Assembly (NCBI GenBank): GCA_963931575.1
Contig: OZ007029.1
Location: 62,001 to 126,000 of the forward strand
DNA length: 64,000 bases
Direction of reading: 5' to 3'
Source: Gastranaerophilus sp944325835
GTDB taxonomy: Bacteria > Cyanobacteriota > Vampirovibrionia > Gastranaerophilales > Gastranaerophilaceae
Made by a program: the position numbers and the translations under genes
In this document: positions 25,793 to 33,653 of the stretch, one piece after another
How positions within the stretch are numbered: position 1 is the first letter of the stretch
Layout: every line of letters starts with the position of its first letter
The notes under the pieces: model-generated
Seen by the model: only the letters and a program-made list of their open reading frames with translations
Database searches by the model: none
Told to the model about the DNA's origin: nothing

Positions 25793-27070
25793 TTGAATAA
25801 GTTGAAAAAAGACATAATAGTCCAGAAATTCGGCGGAACATCCGTTGCCGATGTTGAAAAAATAAAAAATGTTGCCCGTGCGGTTATCCGTGAGAAAGAA
25901 AACGGCAATGACGTTGTCGTGGTTGTTTCTGCTATGGGGCATACGACCGATCACCTTGTAAAAATGGCAAAGGATTTAAACCCTAACCCTTCCGCGCGTG
26001 AAATGGACATGCTCTTATCAACCGGAGAAGGTGTTTCAATTGCTCTTCTTGCAATGGCAATTCAGGCCCAAGGGTACGAGGCCGAAAGCCTTAATGCTAT
26101 GCAAATCGGTATTCATACGGAAAATATTCACATGAAAGCAAGGATTACCGATATTGATACAACCCGTCTGGAACGTGACCTTGCAGCAGGGAAAATTATT
26201 GTTGTAGCCGGATTTCAGGGTGTCACGGAAGGTAATGAAATTACAACGCTTGGCAGAGGCGGTTCTGATATTTCGGCGGTCGCACTTGCGGCAGCACTCA
26301 AGGCAAAACGCTGCGATATTTATACAGATGTTGAAGGCGTCTACACGACCGATCCGAGAATCGTTCCGACAGCTTCCCGACTGAAAGAAATTTCTTACGG
26401 CGAAATGCTTGAACTCGCGCAGGCCGGCGCGAATGTTCTTCACCCGCGCAGCGTTGAAACCGCAAAAGTTTACAATGTTCCTTTGAGGGTAAGAAGCAGT
26501 TTTAAACTCGACAATTTAGGTACTTTAGTATTAGGAGTTGATGAAATGGAAATTAATAAAGCAGTAGCAGGCATAGCGGCAGACCTTTCACAGGCAAGAA
26601 TAGTCGTTTGTGATGTTCCGGACAAACCCGGTGCGGCAGCGGCTGTGTTTACGGCGCTTGCAGACAGCAAAATCTCGGTTGATATGATTATCCAGTCTTA
26701 TGCAGATAAAGTAGCCAACACTAACGACATTGCGTTTACTATCTGTGCGGATGATGTTGATGCCGCGCTTGAGGTGCTTAATAAGCTTAAAGATAAATGG
26801 CATTTCTCTAAAGTTGAAGCCAATACCGATATCGCAAAAGTTTCGGCTGTCGGAGCCGGCATGATAGGCCGCCCGGGGATAGCGTCAAAAATGTTTCAGG
26901 CGCTCGCGGATGCCAATATTAATATCAGAATGATTGCAACAAGCGAAATAAAAATAAGCTGCCTTGTAAACAAAGAAGATACTAAAAAGGCAATAAAAGT
27001 TTTACACGATGTCTTTGAACTTAACAGCGATGAAATCGCGGAAGTCAAAGGCGATTTACCGGATGTATAG
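25793..27070 (+). CDS. lysC: Aspartate kinase
   Basis: Enzyme of 422-425 residues that phosphorylates aspartate, the first step to lysine, threonine, methionine and diaminopimelate. The signature VQKFGGTSV is near the start, FQGVTEGNEITTLGRGGSD follows near residue 145, and two ACT domains (about 265-425) provide feedback control. The start is TTG at 25793 or TTG at 25802; a GAGG ribosome site is nearly ideal for 25802. It is 10 bases past the TPR gene, so co-transcribed. Confidence 0.93.
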   Translation: MNKLKKDIIVQKFGGTSVADVEKIKNVARAVIREKENGNDVVVVVSAMGHTTDHLVKMAKDLNPNPSAREMDMLLSTGEGVSIALLAMAIQAQGYEAESLNAMQIGIHTENIHMKARITDIDTTRLERDLAAGKIIVVAGFQGVTEGNEITTLGRGGSDISAVALAAALKAKRCDIYTDVEGVYTTDPRIVPTASRLKEISYGEMLELAQAGANVLHPRSVETAKVYNVPLRVRSSFKLDNLGTLVLGVDEMEINKAVAGIAADLSQARIVVCDVPDKPGAAAAVFTALADSKISVDMIIQSYADKVANTNDIAFTICADDVDAALEVLNKLKDKWHFSKVEANTDIAKVSAVGAGMIGRPGIASKMFQALADANINIRMIATSEIKISCLVNKEDTKKAIKVLHDVFELNSDEIAEVKGDLPDV

Positions 27071-27086
27071 AGAAAAGGAAAACGAA

Positions 27087-28091
27087 ATGAGTTTAACAGT
27101 GTACTTAGGGATAGACGTTGGTTCGGTTACGACCAAACTGGCGTTGGTTGACGAAAAAGGAAAATATGTAGACAGCGTTATGCTGAAAACTGCCGGAAAA
27201 CCTGTAATGGCAGTGCAAAACGGTCTAAAACAGCTTTATGACAAAAAGTTGACAGACTACGTGGTAATGGGCGTCGGAACAACCGGTTCCGGACGTAATC
27301 TTGCGGGTGCGCTCGTCGGGGCTGACGTTATTAAAAACGAAATTACCGCACACGCAGTTGCCGCAAGTACAAATGTTCCGGGCGTTCAGACTATTCTTGA
27401 AATCGGCGGGCAGGACAGTAAAATTATTATCCTTCGCGACGGTATTGTCACCGACTTCGCTATGAACACCGTTTGCGCGGCAGGTACAGGAAGTTTCCTT
27501 GACCATCAGGCGCAAAGATTGAATGTTCCGATTGAAAAATTCGGTGAAACAGCGCTTAAATCCACAAACCCTGCCAGAATTGCAGGCCGCTGCGGTGTAT
27601 TCGCGGAAAGTGACCTTATCCACAAACAACAGCTGGGCTATCCTGTGGAAGATTTGCTGTACGGCCTCTGTCAGGCTCTTGTAAGAAACTATTTAAGCAA
27701 CCTTGCACTCGGTAAAGAGCTTCTGCCAACGATTACCTTCCAGGGCGGTGTCGCAACCAATACCGGCATGGTAAAAGCTTTTGAAGAAGCTCTGGGCACG
27801 AAGGTCGTTGTACCAAATCATCACCAGACAATGGGTGCCATAGGTGCTGCGCTTCTTGCCATGGAAAACCACCAGTATACGGAAGTTCCGACAAAATTCA
27901 AAGGCTGGGAAGTCGGCGATATGCACTTTACTTCAATTACCTGCGATTGCAACGGCTGCTCAAATAACTGCGAAGTTATCACAATCGTTGAGGGTACAGA
28001 TGAACTTCAACGCGTTGAAAATATAAAAGATATTAAGGGTAATATCATTGCGCGCTGGGGCGGTACCTGCGGACGCTGGGAAATAGCATAG
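27087..28091 (+). CDS. BcrA/BadF/HgdC-type ATPase (2-hydroxyacyl-CoA dehydratase activase-like)
   Basis: A 334-residue ASKHA-fold ATPase. The phosphate loop is GIDVGSVTTKLALVD; CAAGTGSFLD and GRCGVFAESD provide the cysteines that hold a [4Fe-4S] cluster between two subunits; VATNTGMVKAF is the adenosine motif. About 60 extra residues at the C-terminus include CDCNGCSNNC, seen in the larger activase-like proteins. Family members feed one electron, driven by ATP, into a dehydratase or reductase; no such partner is encoded in the window. The ATG at 27087 has a good ribosome site (AAAAGGAAAA). Confidence 0.82.
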   Translation: MSLTVYLGIDVGSVTTKLALVDEKGKYVDSVMLKTAGKPVMAVQNGLKQLYDKKLTDYVVMGVGTTGSGRNLAGALVGADVIKNEITAHAVAASTNVPGVQTILEIGGQDSKIIILRDGIVTDFAMNTVCAAGTGSFLDHQAQRLNVPIEKFGETALKSTNPARIAGRCGVFAESDLIHKQQLGYPVEDLLYGLCQALVRNYLSNLALGKELLPTITFQGGVATNTGMVKAFEEALGTKVVVPNHHQTMGAIGAALLAMENHQYTEVPTKFKGWEVGDMHFTSITCDCNGCSNNCEVITIVEGTDELQRVENIKDIKGNIIARWGGTCGRWEIA

Positions 28092-28120
28092 GCCCGCGGT
28101 CAAACGGGTTTCATAATGGT

Positions 28121-28145
28121 GGGGTAGACTATACTAGTCTACCCC
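28121..28145. terminator. Hairpin between convergent activase and HTH genes
   Basis: An 11-bp perfect stem GGGGTAGACTA-TAC-TAGTCTACCCC overlaps the stop codon of the HTH gene. No clear T-run follows on either strand. Confidence 0.55.
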
Positions 28146-28361
28146 TTGCTTTCTGTCGACAAATTCAATATCAAATCCTAAAAGGTCTGCAATGAGCGCA
28201 ACCTCATTGTAAGAAATAGTTCCGCGGCAAAGTTTTTGCGAAAGACTGCCGATAGAATATGGCTTATCCAGCTTTTGAGAAAGCATTTGAGCCAGTTCTT
28301 TTTGTTTGAGCCCTTTTTTTGATAGTAAAAGTTTAACAAGTTCGTGTGCATTTAATTTCAT
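28134..28361 (-). CDS. Small HTH (XRE-like) regulator
   Basis: A 75-residue protein from the ATG at 28361 (MKLNAHELVKLLL). It is almost entirely one helix-turn-helix: KGLKQKELAQMLSQKLDKPY then SIGSLSQKLCRGTISYNEV. The end (DLLGFDIEFVDRK) is typical of small phage- or plasmid-like repressors. A longer frame to 28421 begins upstream of the promoter and is rejected. It is divergent from a small helical protein, with palindromes between; autoregulation is likely. Confidence 0.75.
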   Translation of the reverse strand: MKLNAHELVKLLLSKKGLKQKELAQMLSQKLDKPYSIGSLSQKLCRGTISYNEVALIADLLGFDIEFVDRKQGVD

Positions 28362-28367
28362 ACTTAA

Positions 28368-28396
28368 ATTATATAAATTTATTGAATACTTGACAA
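28368..28396 (-). promoter_or_regulatory. Strong promoter of the HTH gene, predicted leaderless
   Basis: Minus strand TTGTCA (28391-28396), exactly 17 bases, TATAAT (28368-28373), then six bases to the ATG at 28361. No ribosome site is present. Confidence 0.7.
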
Positions 28397-28453
28397 ATAT
28401 AATGGATAATGTTATTTTCATGTATAAATTTATGGAAAATTCTATAAATTTAT
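28373..28453. promoter_or_regulatory. Three palindromic operators ATAAATTTAT
   Basis: Perfect 10-base palindromes at 28373-28382, 28424-28433 and 28444-28453. The first abuts the -10 box of the HTH gene; the other two are 20 bases apart centre to centre (two helical turns) and lie in the leader of the divergent small gene. The arrangement suggests control of both genes by the HTH protein. Confidence 0.55.
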
Positions 28454-28481
28454 GAATAAATGCTTAACAAAAGGAGGGAAA

Positions 28482-28721
28482 ATGAAACAGTATGATTTGG
28501 ATGCGCTGTATATGAGAAGTTCACGGATTTGTACCTATATGCTTGAAATAGCTTGTCTTATAAGGATTTGGGCGGAGCTGGCCGAGGATAACTGCGGGTA
28601 CTATCTTCAATCTTCTGATTTGTCATCGCTTGCGTCACTTGTTGTAAAGTATGCGAATAGGCTTCAGCGAGATGTTATCCGCCTGAAAAGTAATTTTGAA
28701 TACCCGATTTCTACAAAATAA
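28482..28721 (+). CDS. Small helical protein divergent from HTH gene
   Basis: A 79-residue protein (MKQYDLDALYMRSSRIC...) with an excellent ribosome site (AAGGAGGG) before the ATG at 28482. Sequence is mostly helical with a cysteine pair in the first third. No known family. The divergent arrangement with a small HTH gene recurs at 56480-56935. Confidence 0.6.
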   Translation: MKQYDLDALYMRSSRICTYMLEIACLIRIWAELAEDNCGYYLQSSDLSSLASLVVKYANRLQRDVIRLKSNFEYPISTK

Positions 28722-28747
28722 TTTGCAAACTTTTGTAAAAATAAGGC

Positions 28748-28776
28748 TTGACAACTAATATTTTTTAGGTGATAAT
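28748..28776 (+). promoter_or_regulatory. Promoter of the Fur-family gene
   Basis: TTGACA (28748-28753), 17 bases, GATAAT (28771-28776). The -10 region merges with the first Fur-type box. Confidence 0.75.
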
Positions 28777-28812
28777 GATAATAGTTATCAATGATATTGA
28801 TAATCATTATTA
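28776..28812 (+). promoter_or_regulatory. Two Fur-type boxes
   Basis: TGATAATAGTTATCA at 28776-28790 and TGATAATCATTATTA at 28798-28812 each match 14 of 15 positions of the 7-1-7 consensus TGATAATNATTATCA. They cover the -10 box and the start of transcription, so the gene should repress itself. Confidence 0.78.
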
Positions 28813-28825
28813 AATAAGGTATAAC

Positions 28826-29215
28826 ATGCGTAACACAAAACAGAAAGACATCGTTTTAAGTTCTCTTCGTAAAATCGGCACTCACCCGAGCGCAGATGAG
28901 TTGTATAAATATATTCACGAAGAGCACGCTGAAATCGGCGTGGCAACTGTATACCGTAATTTAAACAAGCTTGCAGAAAATGGCGAAATCCGAAAAATTA
29001 ACGGGCTTGACGGCTCCTCTCACTACGATTGGAACCTCGAGCCCCATTATCATTTTATCTGCAAATGCTGCGGTAAAATTCACGATATCACTTACGCAAT
29101 TGCGCCTGATTTAATCGCAAGAGCCGAATGTGTTTCGGGCTGCAAAATCCTTGAGCTTGAAATTACATTCAAAGGTTTGTGCAAAGAGTGCGAAAACCAC
29201 CTCAAAACTGCATAA
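28826..29215 (+). CDS. Fur-family metal/peroxide regulator (Fur or PerR)
   Basis: A 129-residue regulator. The winged helix includes HPSADELYKYI and the recognition segment GVATVYRNLNKLAENGEI; the hinge carries HYDWNLEPHYHFICKCCGKIHDI with metal-binding histidines; structural zinc ligands are the CKCCGK and CKECE pairs. PerR and Fur cannot be separated with certainty: the HYDWNLEPHYHF region is PerR-like, while the operator boxes fit the Fur consensus. It precedes an oxygen-sensitive pyruvate formate-lyase, which fits a peroxide or iron role. Confidence 0.88.
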   Translation: MRNTKQKDIVLSSLRKIGTHPSADELYKYIHEEHAEIGVATVYRNLNKLAENGEIRKINGLDGSSHYDWNLEPHYHFICKCCGKIHDITYAIAPDLIARAECVSGCKILELEITFKGLCKECENHLKTA

Positions 29216-29341
29216 TATTAATAAAAACTTAATAAAAATATTATATTTATTTTTTTATTTGAGATATAATATTCTTGATAGGAAAAGTAAATATAGTAGA
29301 ACGTCAAAAACGATTTGACAAGTAAAACAAGGAGATAAAAC

Positions 29342-31423
29342 ATGTCAGAATTAACATTAGAAAGAGAATCTTGTGCAACTGATTTCGTAGGAGGAAAATG
29401 GCAGCAAGAAATCAACGTTAGAGACTTTATCCAAAGAAACTATACACCTTATGACGGTGATTCAAGCTTTTTGGCAGGTCCTACCGCTGCAACAACAAAA
29501 TTATGGCAAGAATGCTGCGATTTGTTCAAAAAAGAACGTGAAAACGGCGGTGTTCTTGATATGGATACAAAAATCGTTTCAACAATTACCTCTCACGGTG
29601 CAGGATATATTGATAAAGATTTGGAAACTATCGTAGGGCTTCAAACAGATGCTCCTCTAAAACGTTCTCTTCAACCGTTTGGCGGTATCAGAATGGCTGA
29701 AACTTCATGCAAATCTTACGGCTATGAAGTTGACCCTGAAGTAACCGAAATCTTTACTAAATACAGAAAAACTCACAACCAGGGCGTATTTGATGTTTAC
29801 ACTCCGGAAATGAGAAAGGCTCGTCACGCCGCAATCCTTACAGGGCTTCCTGATGCTTACGGCCGCGGACGTATCATCGGTGACTACAGAAGAATCGCTC
29901 TTTACGGTATCGACAGACTTATTGAAGATAAAAAAGAACAACATGCTTCTGTTGACGGCGATATGACTCCTGATAAAATTCAGTTGAAAGAAGAACTCGC
30001 TGAACAAATCAGAGCTTTGGAAGAAATGAAGCAACTCGGTCAAATCTATGGTTTTGATATTTCCAAACCGGCTCAAAACGCTAAAGAAGCTATTCAATGG
30101 TTATACTTCGGCTACCTTTCAGCAGTTAAAGAACAAAACGGTGCTGCAATGAGCCTTGGCAGAACTTCTACTTTCCTGGATATCTTCATCGAAAGAGATT
30201 TGAAAAGAGGTTTGATTACAGAAGAACAAGCTCAGGAAATGATCGACCACTTCATCATGAAGTTAAGATTAGTTAAATTCGCAAGAACTCCTGAATACAA
30301 TTCATTGTTCTCAGGCGACCCTACCTGGGTAACAGAATCTATCGGCGGTGTTGGTGTTGACGGTCGTCACATGGTTACTAAAAACTCATTCAGATACCTT
30401 CACACTCTTGAAAACCTCGGTACTGCTCCTGAACCAAACATGACTGTTCTCTGGTCTAAAAGATTACCGCACAACTTTAAACAATACGCTGCTCACATTT
30501 CAATCAAAACTTCATCTATTCAATACGAAAACGATGATATGATGAGAGTTACTCACGGTGATGATTACGCAATCGCTTGCTGTGTATCTTCAATGGTTGT
30601 TGGTAAAGAAATGCAATTCTTCGGCGCACGTGCTAACCTTGCAAAATGCTTGCTTTACGCAATCAACGGCGGCGTTGACGAAAGATTGAAAGAACAAGTC
30701 GGTCCTAAATATCGTCCTATCACTTCTGAATACCTTGATTTCGATGAAGTTATGTCAAGATATGAAGATATGATGGAATGGTTGGCAGGTCTTTATGTTA
30801 ACACCTTGAACTGCATTCACTATATGCACGACAAATACTGCTATGAAAGATCTCAAATGGCTTTACACGACAGAGATGTAAAACGTTACTTCGCAACAGG
30901 TATTGCAGGTCTTTCAGTTGTAGCGGATTCACTTTCTGCAATTAAATATGCAAAAGTTAAAACAATCAGAGATGAAAACGGTATCGTAGTGGATTACGAA
31001 GTTGAAGGCGACTTCCCTAAATACGGTAACAACGATGACAGAGTTGACAAATTCGCTGTAGAAATCGTTAGAAAATTCATGAATATGATTAGAAAACACT
31101 ATACTTATAGAAATTCTATTCCAACAATGTCAATTCTTACGATTACATCAAATGTTGTTTACGGTAAGAAAACGGGTAACACCCCTGACGGCAGAAAAGC
31201 AGGTATTCCGTTGGCACCTGGTGCAAACCCTATGCACGGAAGAGATTCTCACGGTGCAGTAGCATCATTGGCGTCAGTTGCAAAACTTCCGTTCAACGAT
31301 GCTCAAGACGGTATCTCTAACACATTCTCAATCATTCCTAACGCATTAGGTAAAGACGAAGTATTTATGGGCGACCTGAATATCAGTCTTGATTGCGGAT
31401 GCTGCGAAGGAAATATTCACTAA
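29342..31423 (+). CDS. pflB: Pyruvate formate-lyase core lacking its glycyl-radical domain
   Basis: A 693-residue glycyl-radical enzyme core that would split pyruvate plus CoA into acetyl-CoA and formate. The catalytic cysteine pair is Cys413-Cys414 (IACCVSSM), and TPDGRKAGIPLAPGANPMHG is the typical late segment. The chain ends at GCCEGNIH, just where normal PflB (about 750-760 residues) would continue into the C-terminal radical domain. The RVSGYAV motif is absent here and is found instead in a separate gene, 73 bases downstream. Two in-frame stops (TAA TAG) end this frame. Codon use is strongly biased (many GAA, AAA, CTT), as in a highly expressed gene. Confidence 0.93.
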   Translation: MSELTLERESCATDFVGGKWQQEINVRDFIQRNYTPYDGDSSFLAGPTAATTKLWQECCDLFKKERENGGVLDMDTKIVSTITSHGAGYIDKDLETIVGLQTDAPLKRSLQPFGGIRMAETSCKSYGYEVDPEVTEIFTKYRKTHNQGVFDVYTPEMRKARHAAILTGLPDAYGRGRIIGDYRRIALYGIDRLIEDKKEQHASVDGDMTPDKIQLKEELAEQIRALEEMKQLGQIYGFDISKPAQNAKEAIQWLYFGYLSAVKEQNGAAMSLGRTSTFLDIFIERDLKRGLITEEQAQEMIDHFIMKLRLVKFARTPEYNSLFSGDPTWVTESIGGVGVDGRHMVTKNSFRYLHTLENLGTAPEPNMTVLWSKRLPHNFKQYAAHISIKTSSIQYENDDMMRVTHGDDYAIACCVSSMVVGKEMQFFGARANLAKCLLYAINGGVDERLKEQVGPKYRPITSEYLDFDEVMSRYEDMMEWLAGLYVNTLNCIHYMHDKYCYERSQMALHDRDVKRYFATGIAGLSVVADSLSAIKYAKVKTIRDENGIVVDYEVEGDFPKYGNNDDRVDKFAVEIVRKFMNMIRKHYTYRNSIPTMSILTITSNVVYGKKTGNTPDGRKAGIPLAPGANPMHGRDSHGAVASLASVAKLPFNDAQDGISNTFSIIPNALGKDEVFMGDLNISLDCGCCEGNIH

Positions 31424-31445
31424 TAGCAATTAATAATCGGACTTA

Positions 31446-31470
31446 GCGGGAAAAGCTTGCTTTTCCCCGC
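31446..31470 (+). other. Hairpin between the two pyruvate formate-lyase genes
   Basis: GCGGGAAAAGC-TT-GCTTTTCCCCGC forms a 11-bp stem with one bulged C. No T-run follows, so it may slow transcription or protect the upstream mRNA rather than end it; it could set the ratio of core to radical-domain protein. Confidence 0.6.
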
Positions 31471-31496
31471 GGTTCGGCAAAGAAAGGACGTATATT

Positions 31497-31739
31497 ATGA
31501 CAACTCAACAAGAAGAAAACTTGATTAACCTTTTAGACGGTTACGTAGAAAAAGGCGGACACCACCTTAACGTTAACGTTTTCAACAGAGAAACTTTGTT
31601 GGACGCACAAAAACACCCTGAAAAATACCCTCAATTAACAGTAAGAGTTTCAGGCTACGCAGTAAACTTCATCAAGTTGACAAAAGAACAACAAGATGAC
31701 GTTATTTCAAGAACCTTCCACTCACAACTCAATGGCTAA
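31497..31739 (+). CDS. Separate glycyl-radical domain protein (PFL C-terminal domain, GrcA/YfiD-like)
   Basis: An 80-residue protein that corresponds to the last 70 residues of a standard PflB: GGHHLNVNVFNRETLLDAQK, PEKYPQLTVRVSGYAVNF with radical Gly53, and TKEQQDDVISRTF. It has its own ribosome site (GAAAGGACG). In E. coli GrcA/YfiD is a spare domain for damaged PflB; here the core gene lacks its own copy, so this protein should be the essential radical subunit. It would be activated by PflA (32904). Repeat copy C starts 3 bases after its stop. Confidence 0.9.
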   Translation: MTTQQEENLINLLDGYVEKGGHHLNVNVFNRETLLDAQKHPEKYPQLTVRVSGYAVNFIKLTKEQQDDVISRTFHSQLNG

Positions 31740-31742
31740 TTT

Positions 31743-31886
31743 TGTCCGAGAAAGTTTCGCTTGCGAGACTTTTGAGTGACGGGTTAGACAGCGAGCCACG
31801 GGTTGGCAAACCGCGGGAATGAGTTGCAGGGCAACTCCCGCTCACGCAAGCGTTTGCCAAGCAGGTGGCGGTGAACTGCTTTATTA
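31743..31886 (+). repeat. Dispersed element TGTCCGAG...CTGCTTTAT, copy C (divergent)
   Basis: Left end TTGTCCGAGAAAG, core ACTTTTGAGTGACGGGTTAGAC, a GAGTTGCAGGGCAACTC hairpin shared with copy B, and right end GGTGAACTGCTTTATT. It is more diverged than the other copies and starts immediately after the radical-domain gene. Confidence 0.75.
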
Positions 31887-32281
31887 GCACTTGACAAAGT
31901 GGAACAAATAGTAAAAAGGGCGAGAGGATTGCCGTCCTCTCATTAAATGCCCGTTATTGTGATTTGAGCGCTATTATGATCATTAAGATTATTAATAGCG
32001 CTTTTTCGCTGATTGCGAAAATCATCATTTATTTTCAATTTCATGTCCGGGACATCATAACTGTCATCCCGAACTCGTTTCGGGATCTGTCCAGCGATAA
32101 CGTTAGAATTTGACGTTGGATAGATGCTGAAACAAGTTCAGCATGACAGAATGCTTAACATTTTTAAACTATAGCGTTAAATATTAGGATGTATCGTCTA
32201 AAAATGTAAAATATATTCTGATTAGTAGTGCAATAGTGGTTGTCTTGTAGTATGAATGGTATAGAGATAAGGAAAATTTAA
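31887..32281. other. Intergenic region: hairpin plus REP-like copy
   Basis: A nested inverted repeat GGGC-GAGAGGA...TCCTCTC...GCCC at about 31918-31952 could be a terminator for the formate-lyase unit. Further on comes REP-like copy R2 (32063-32147). I see no gene; the final 120 bases are AT-rich and should hold the promoter of the small gene at 32282. Confidence 0.5.
32063..32147. repeat. REP-like paired palindrome, copy R2
   Basis: GTCATCCCGAACTCGTTTCGG at the left and GATGCTGAAACAAGTTCAGC then ATGAC at the right, with about 40 bases between. The order of the two hairpin types is reversed relative to copy R1. Confidence 0.8.
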
Positions 32282-32515
32282 ATGAAATCATACGCACAGA
32301 TAAACGATGAAATTGCCGATAAGCTCGACAGGCACGCGAAAAGATTATATACTGTCAAGCAGGTGCTTAGTGTTTTGTTATACTTTTTTGAAAATGAAGA
32401 ATTTAACAATTCCATTGTTGAGTTGTACTGTATAGGAACTCTTCTGCTTGAATATTTAAATAAGACAAATAATATGTTTGAGGAACTGCAAAAAGAAATG
32501 GGAACTCTCCTGTAA
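32282..32515 (+). CDS. Small helical protein of unknown function
   Basis: A 77-residue, largely helical protein (MKSYAQINDEIADKLDRHAK..., ending EELQKEMGTLL). The ribosome site is TAAGGAAAA. No family is recognised. The stop codon is followed within three bases by repeat copy D. Confidence 0.55.
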   Translation: MKSYAQINDEIADKLDRHAKRLYTVKQVLSVLLYFFENEEFNNSIVELYCIGTLLLEYLNKTNNMFEELQKEMGTLL

Positions 32516-32517
32516 AA

Positions 32518-32840
32518 TGTCCGAGAAAGGCTCGCGCCCGGCTGAGCCGGAGCAATACTTGTATCAATCGCTACCGAGAGCGTATACACTGAATGTGGAA
32601 GCCACTCAGTGGCCGAGCCTTTTGAGTGGCGTATTAGACAGCACTCTGCCGAGAAAAACAGTCCAGTGAACTGTTTTTCGAGAGGAAAGCTGGTTGACCT
32701 GCGTTACCCGCCTGACAAATCAAAGATTAGAAACGGCGGTGATATTATGCTCGCCTGCTCCCCTCGTTCCCACGAGGTGACACCGCGAGCATCGGCTGGC
32801 GCTTTGAGCAGGACAAGCAGGCGACGGAGAACTGCTTTAT
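32518..32840 (+). repeat. Dispersed element TGTCCGAG...CTGCTTTAT, copy D (long form)
   Basis: Long form of about 323 bases. Between the shared left end and core lies a GCCCGGCTGAGCCGGAGC module; after the core come the ACAGTCCAGTGAACTGTTTT hairpin, then about 150 bases containing GACAAATCAAAGATTAGAAA and CCTCGTTCCCACGAGGTGAC, then the shared end GGAGAACTGCTTTAT. Copy F (55474) has the same modules in the same order. The short frames inside it are not credible genes. Confidence 0.88.
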
Positions 32841-32903
32841 CTAGCTTAACTACCCGCTGTCATTCTTGTATTTTTGTTATAAAATATTGTATAAGAGGTG
32901 AAA

Positions 32904-33650
32904 ATGACAGATAAAATTTATGGAAATATACATTCAATAGAAAGCTGCGGTACGGTTGACGGGCCGGGGTTAAGATTTGTAGTCTTTACGCAAGGGTGTC
33001 CGCTAAGATGCCAGTATTGCCACAACCCTGACAGCTGGAGTTTTGACGAAAATAAAAAAATGTCGGTCGAGGACATTCTTGACGAGTACGAAGGCGTCAA
33101 AGAGTTTTGCCACGGCGGCATGACTGTTACCGGCGGCGAGCCTATGGCGCAGATGGACTTTGTGACGGAACTTTTCAGACGGGCGAGAGAAAAAGATATT
33201 CATACTGCCCTTGATACGTCCGGAATTTATTTTAATAAAGACAACACAACAAAAGTTGATGAGCTTTTGAAATATACAAGCCTTGTCCTGCTTGATATTA
33301 AGCATATTGATGATGAAGAACATAAAAAGCTTACCGGACACTCTAATAAACGAATTCTGGAATTTGCGCGTTATCTTTCGGATAAGAGAATTCCGATGTG
33401 GGTGCGCCACGTTGTTGTTCCGGGTATAACTTTTAATGAAAAATATCTTACGCAGTTAGGTGAGTTTCTTGCAACACTTAAAAATATTAAAGCGCTGGAT
33501 GTTTTGCCTTATCACGACATGGCAATACCAAAATATGAAAATTTAGGGATTGAATACCCGCTCAAAGGTGTTCCGCCGCTGACTAAAGTTCAGGCAATGG
33601 AAGCAAGAAATATTATTTTTAAAGCCTATAAAAACTCAATAAAGGAGTAA
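32904..33650 (+). CDS. pflA: Pyruvate formate-lyase activating enzyme
   Basis: Radical SAM enzyme of 248 residues from the ATG at 32904. The cluster cysteines are Cys32, Cys36 and Cys39 (GCPLRCQYCHNPD), with TVDGPGLRFVVFTQG before them and MTVTGGEPMAQ as the SAM-binding GGE motif. It abstracts hydrogen from the glycine of the radical domain at 31497. A ribosome site (AAGAGGTG) precedes the ATG. It is cut off from the pfl genes by repeat elements, but is 3 bases from the flavodiiron gene. Confidence 0.93.
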   Translation: MTDKIYGNIHSIESCGTVDGPGLRFVVFTQGCPLRCQYCHNPDSWSFDENKKMSVEDILDEYEGVKEFCHGGMTVTGGEPMAQMDFVTELFRRAREKDIHTALDTSGIYFNKDNTTKVDELLKYTSLVLLDIKHIDDEEHKKLTGHSNKRILEFARYLSDKRIPMWVRHVVVPGITFNEKYLTQLGEFLATLKNIKALDVLPYHDMAIPKYENLGIEYPLKGVPPLTKVQAMEARNIIFKAYKNSIKE

Positions 33651-33653
33651 ATT

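Noticed and set aside
32609..32914. Open frames inside repeat copies D and F (also 55531-55815)
   Set aside because: They arise from the repeat sequence itself, are in different frames between copies and have no ribosome site.
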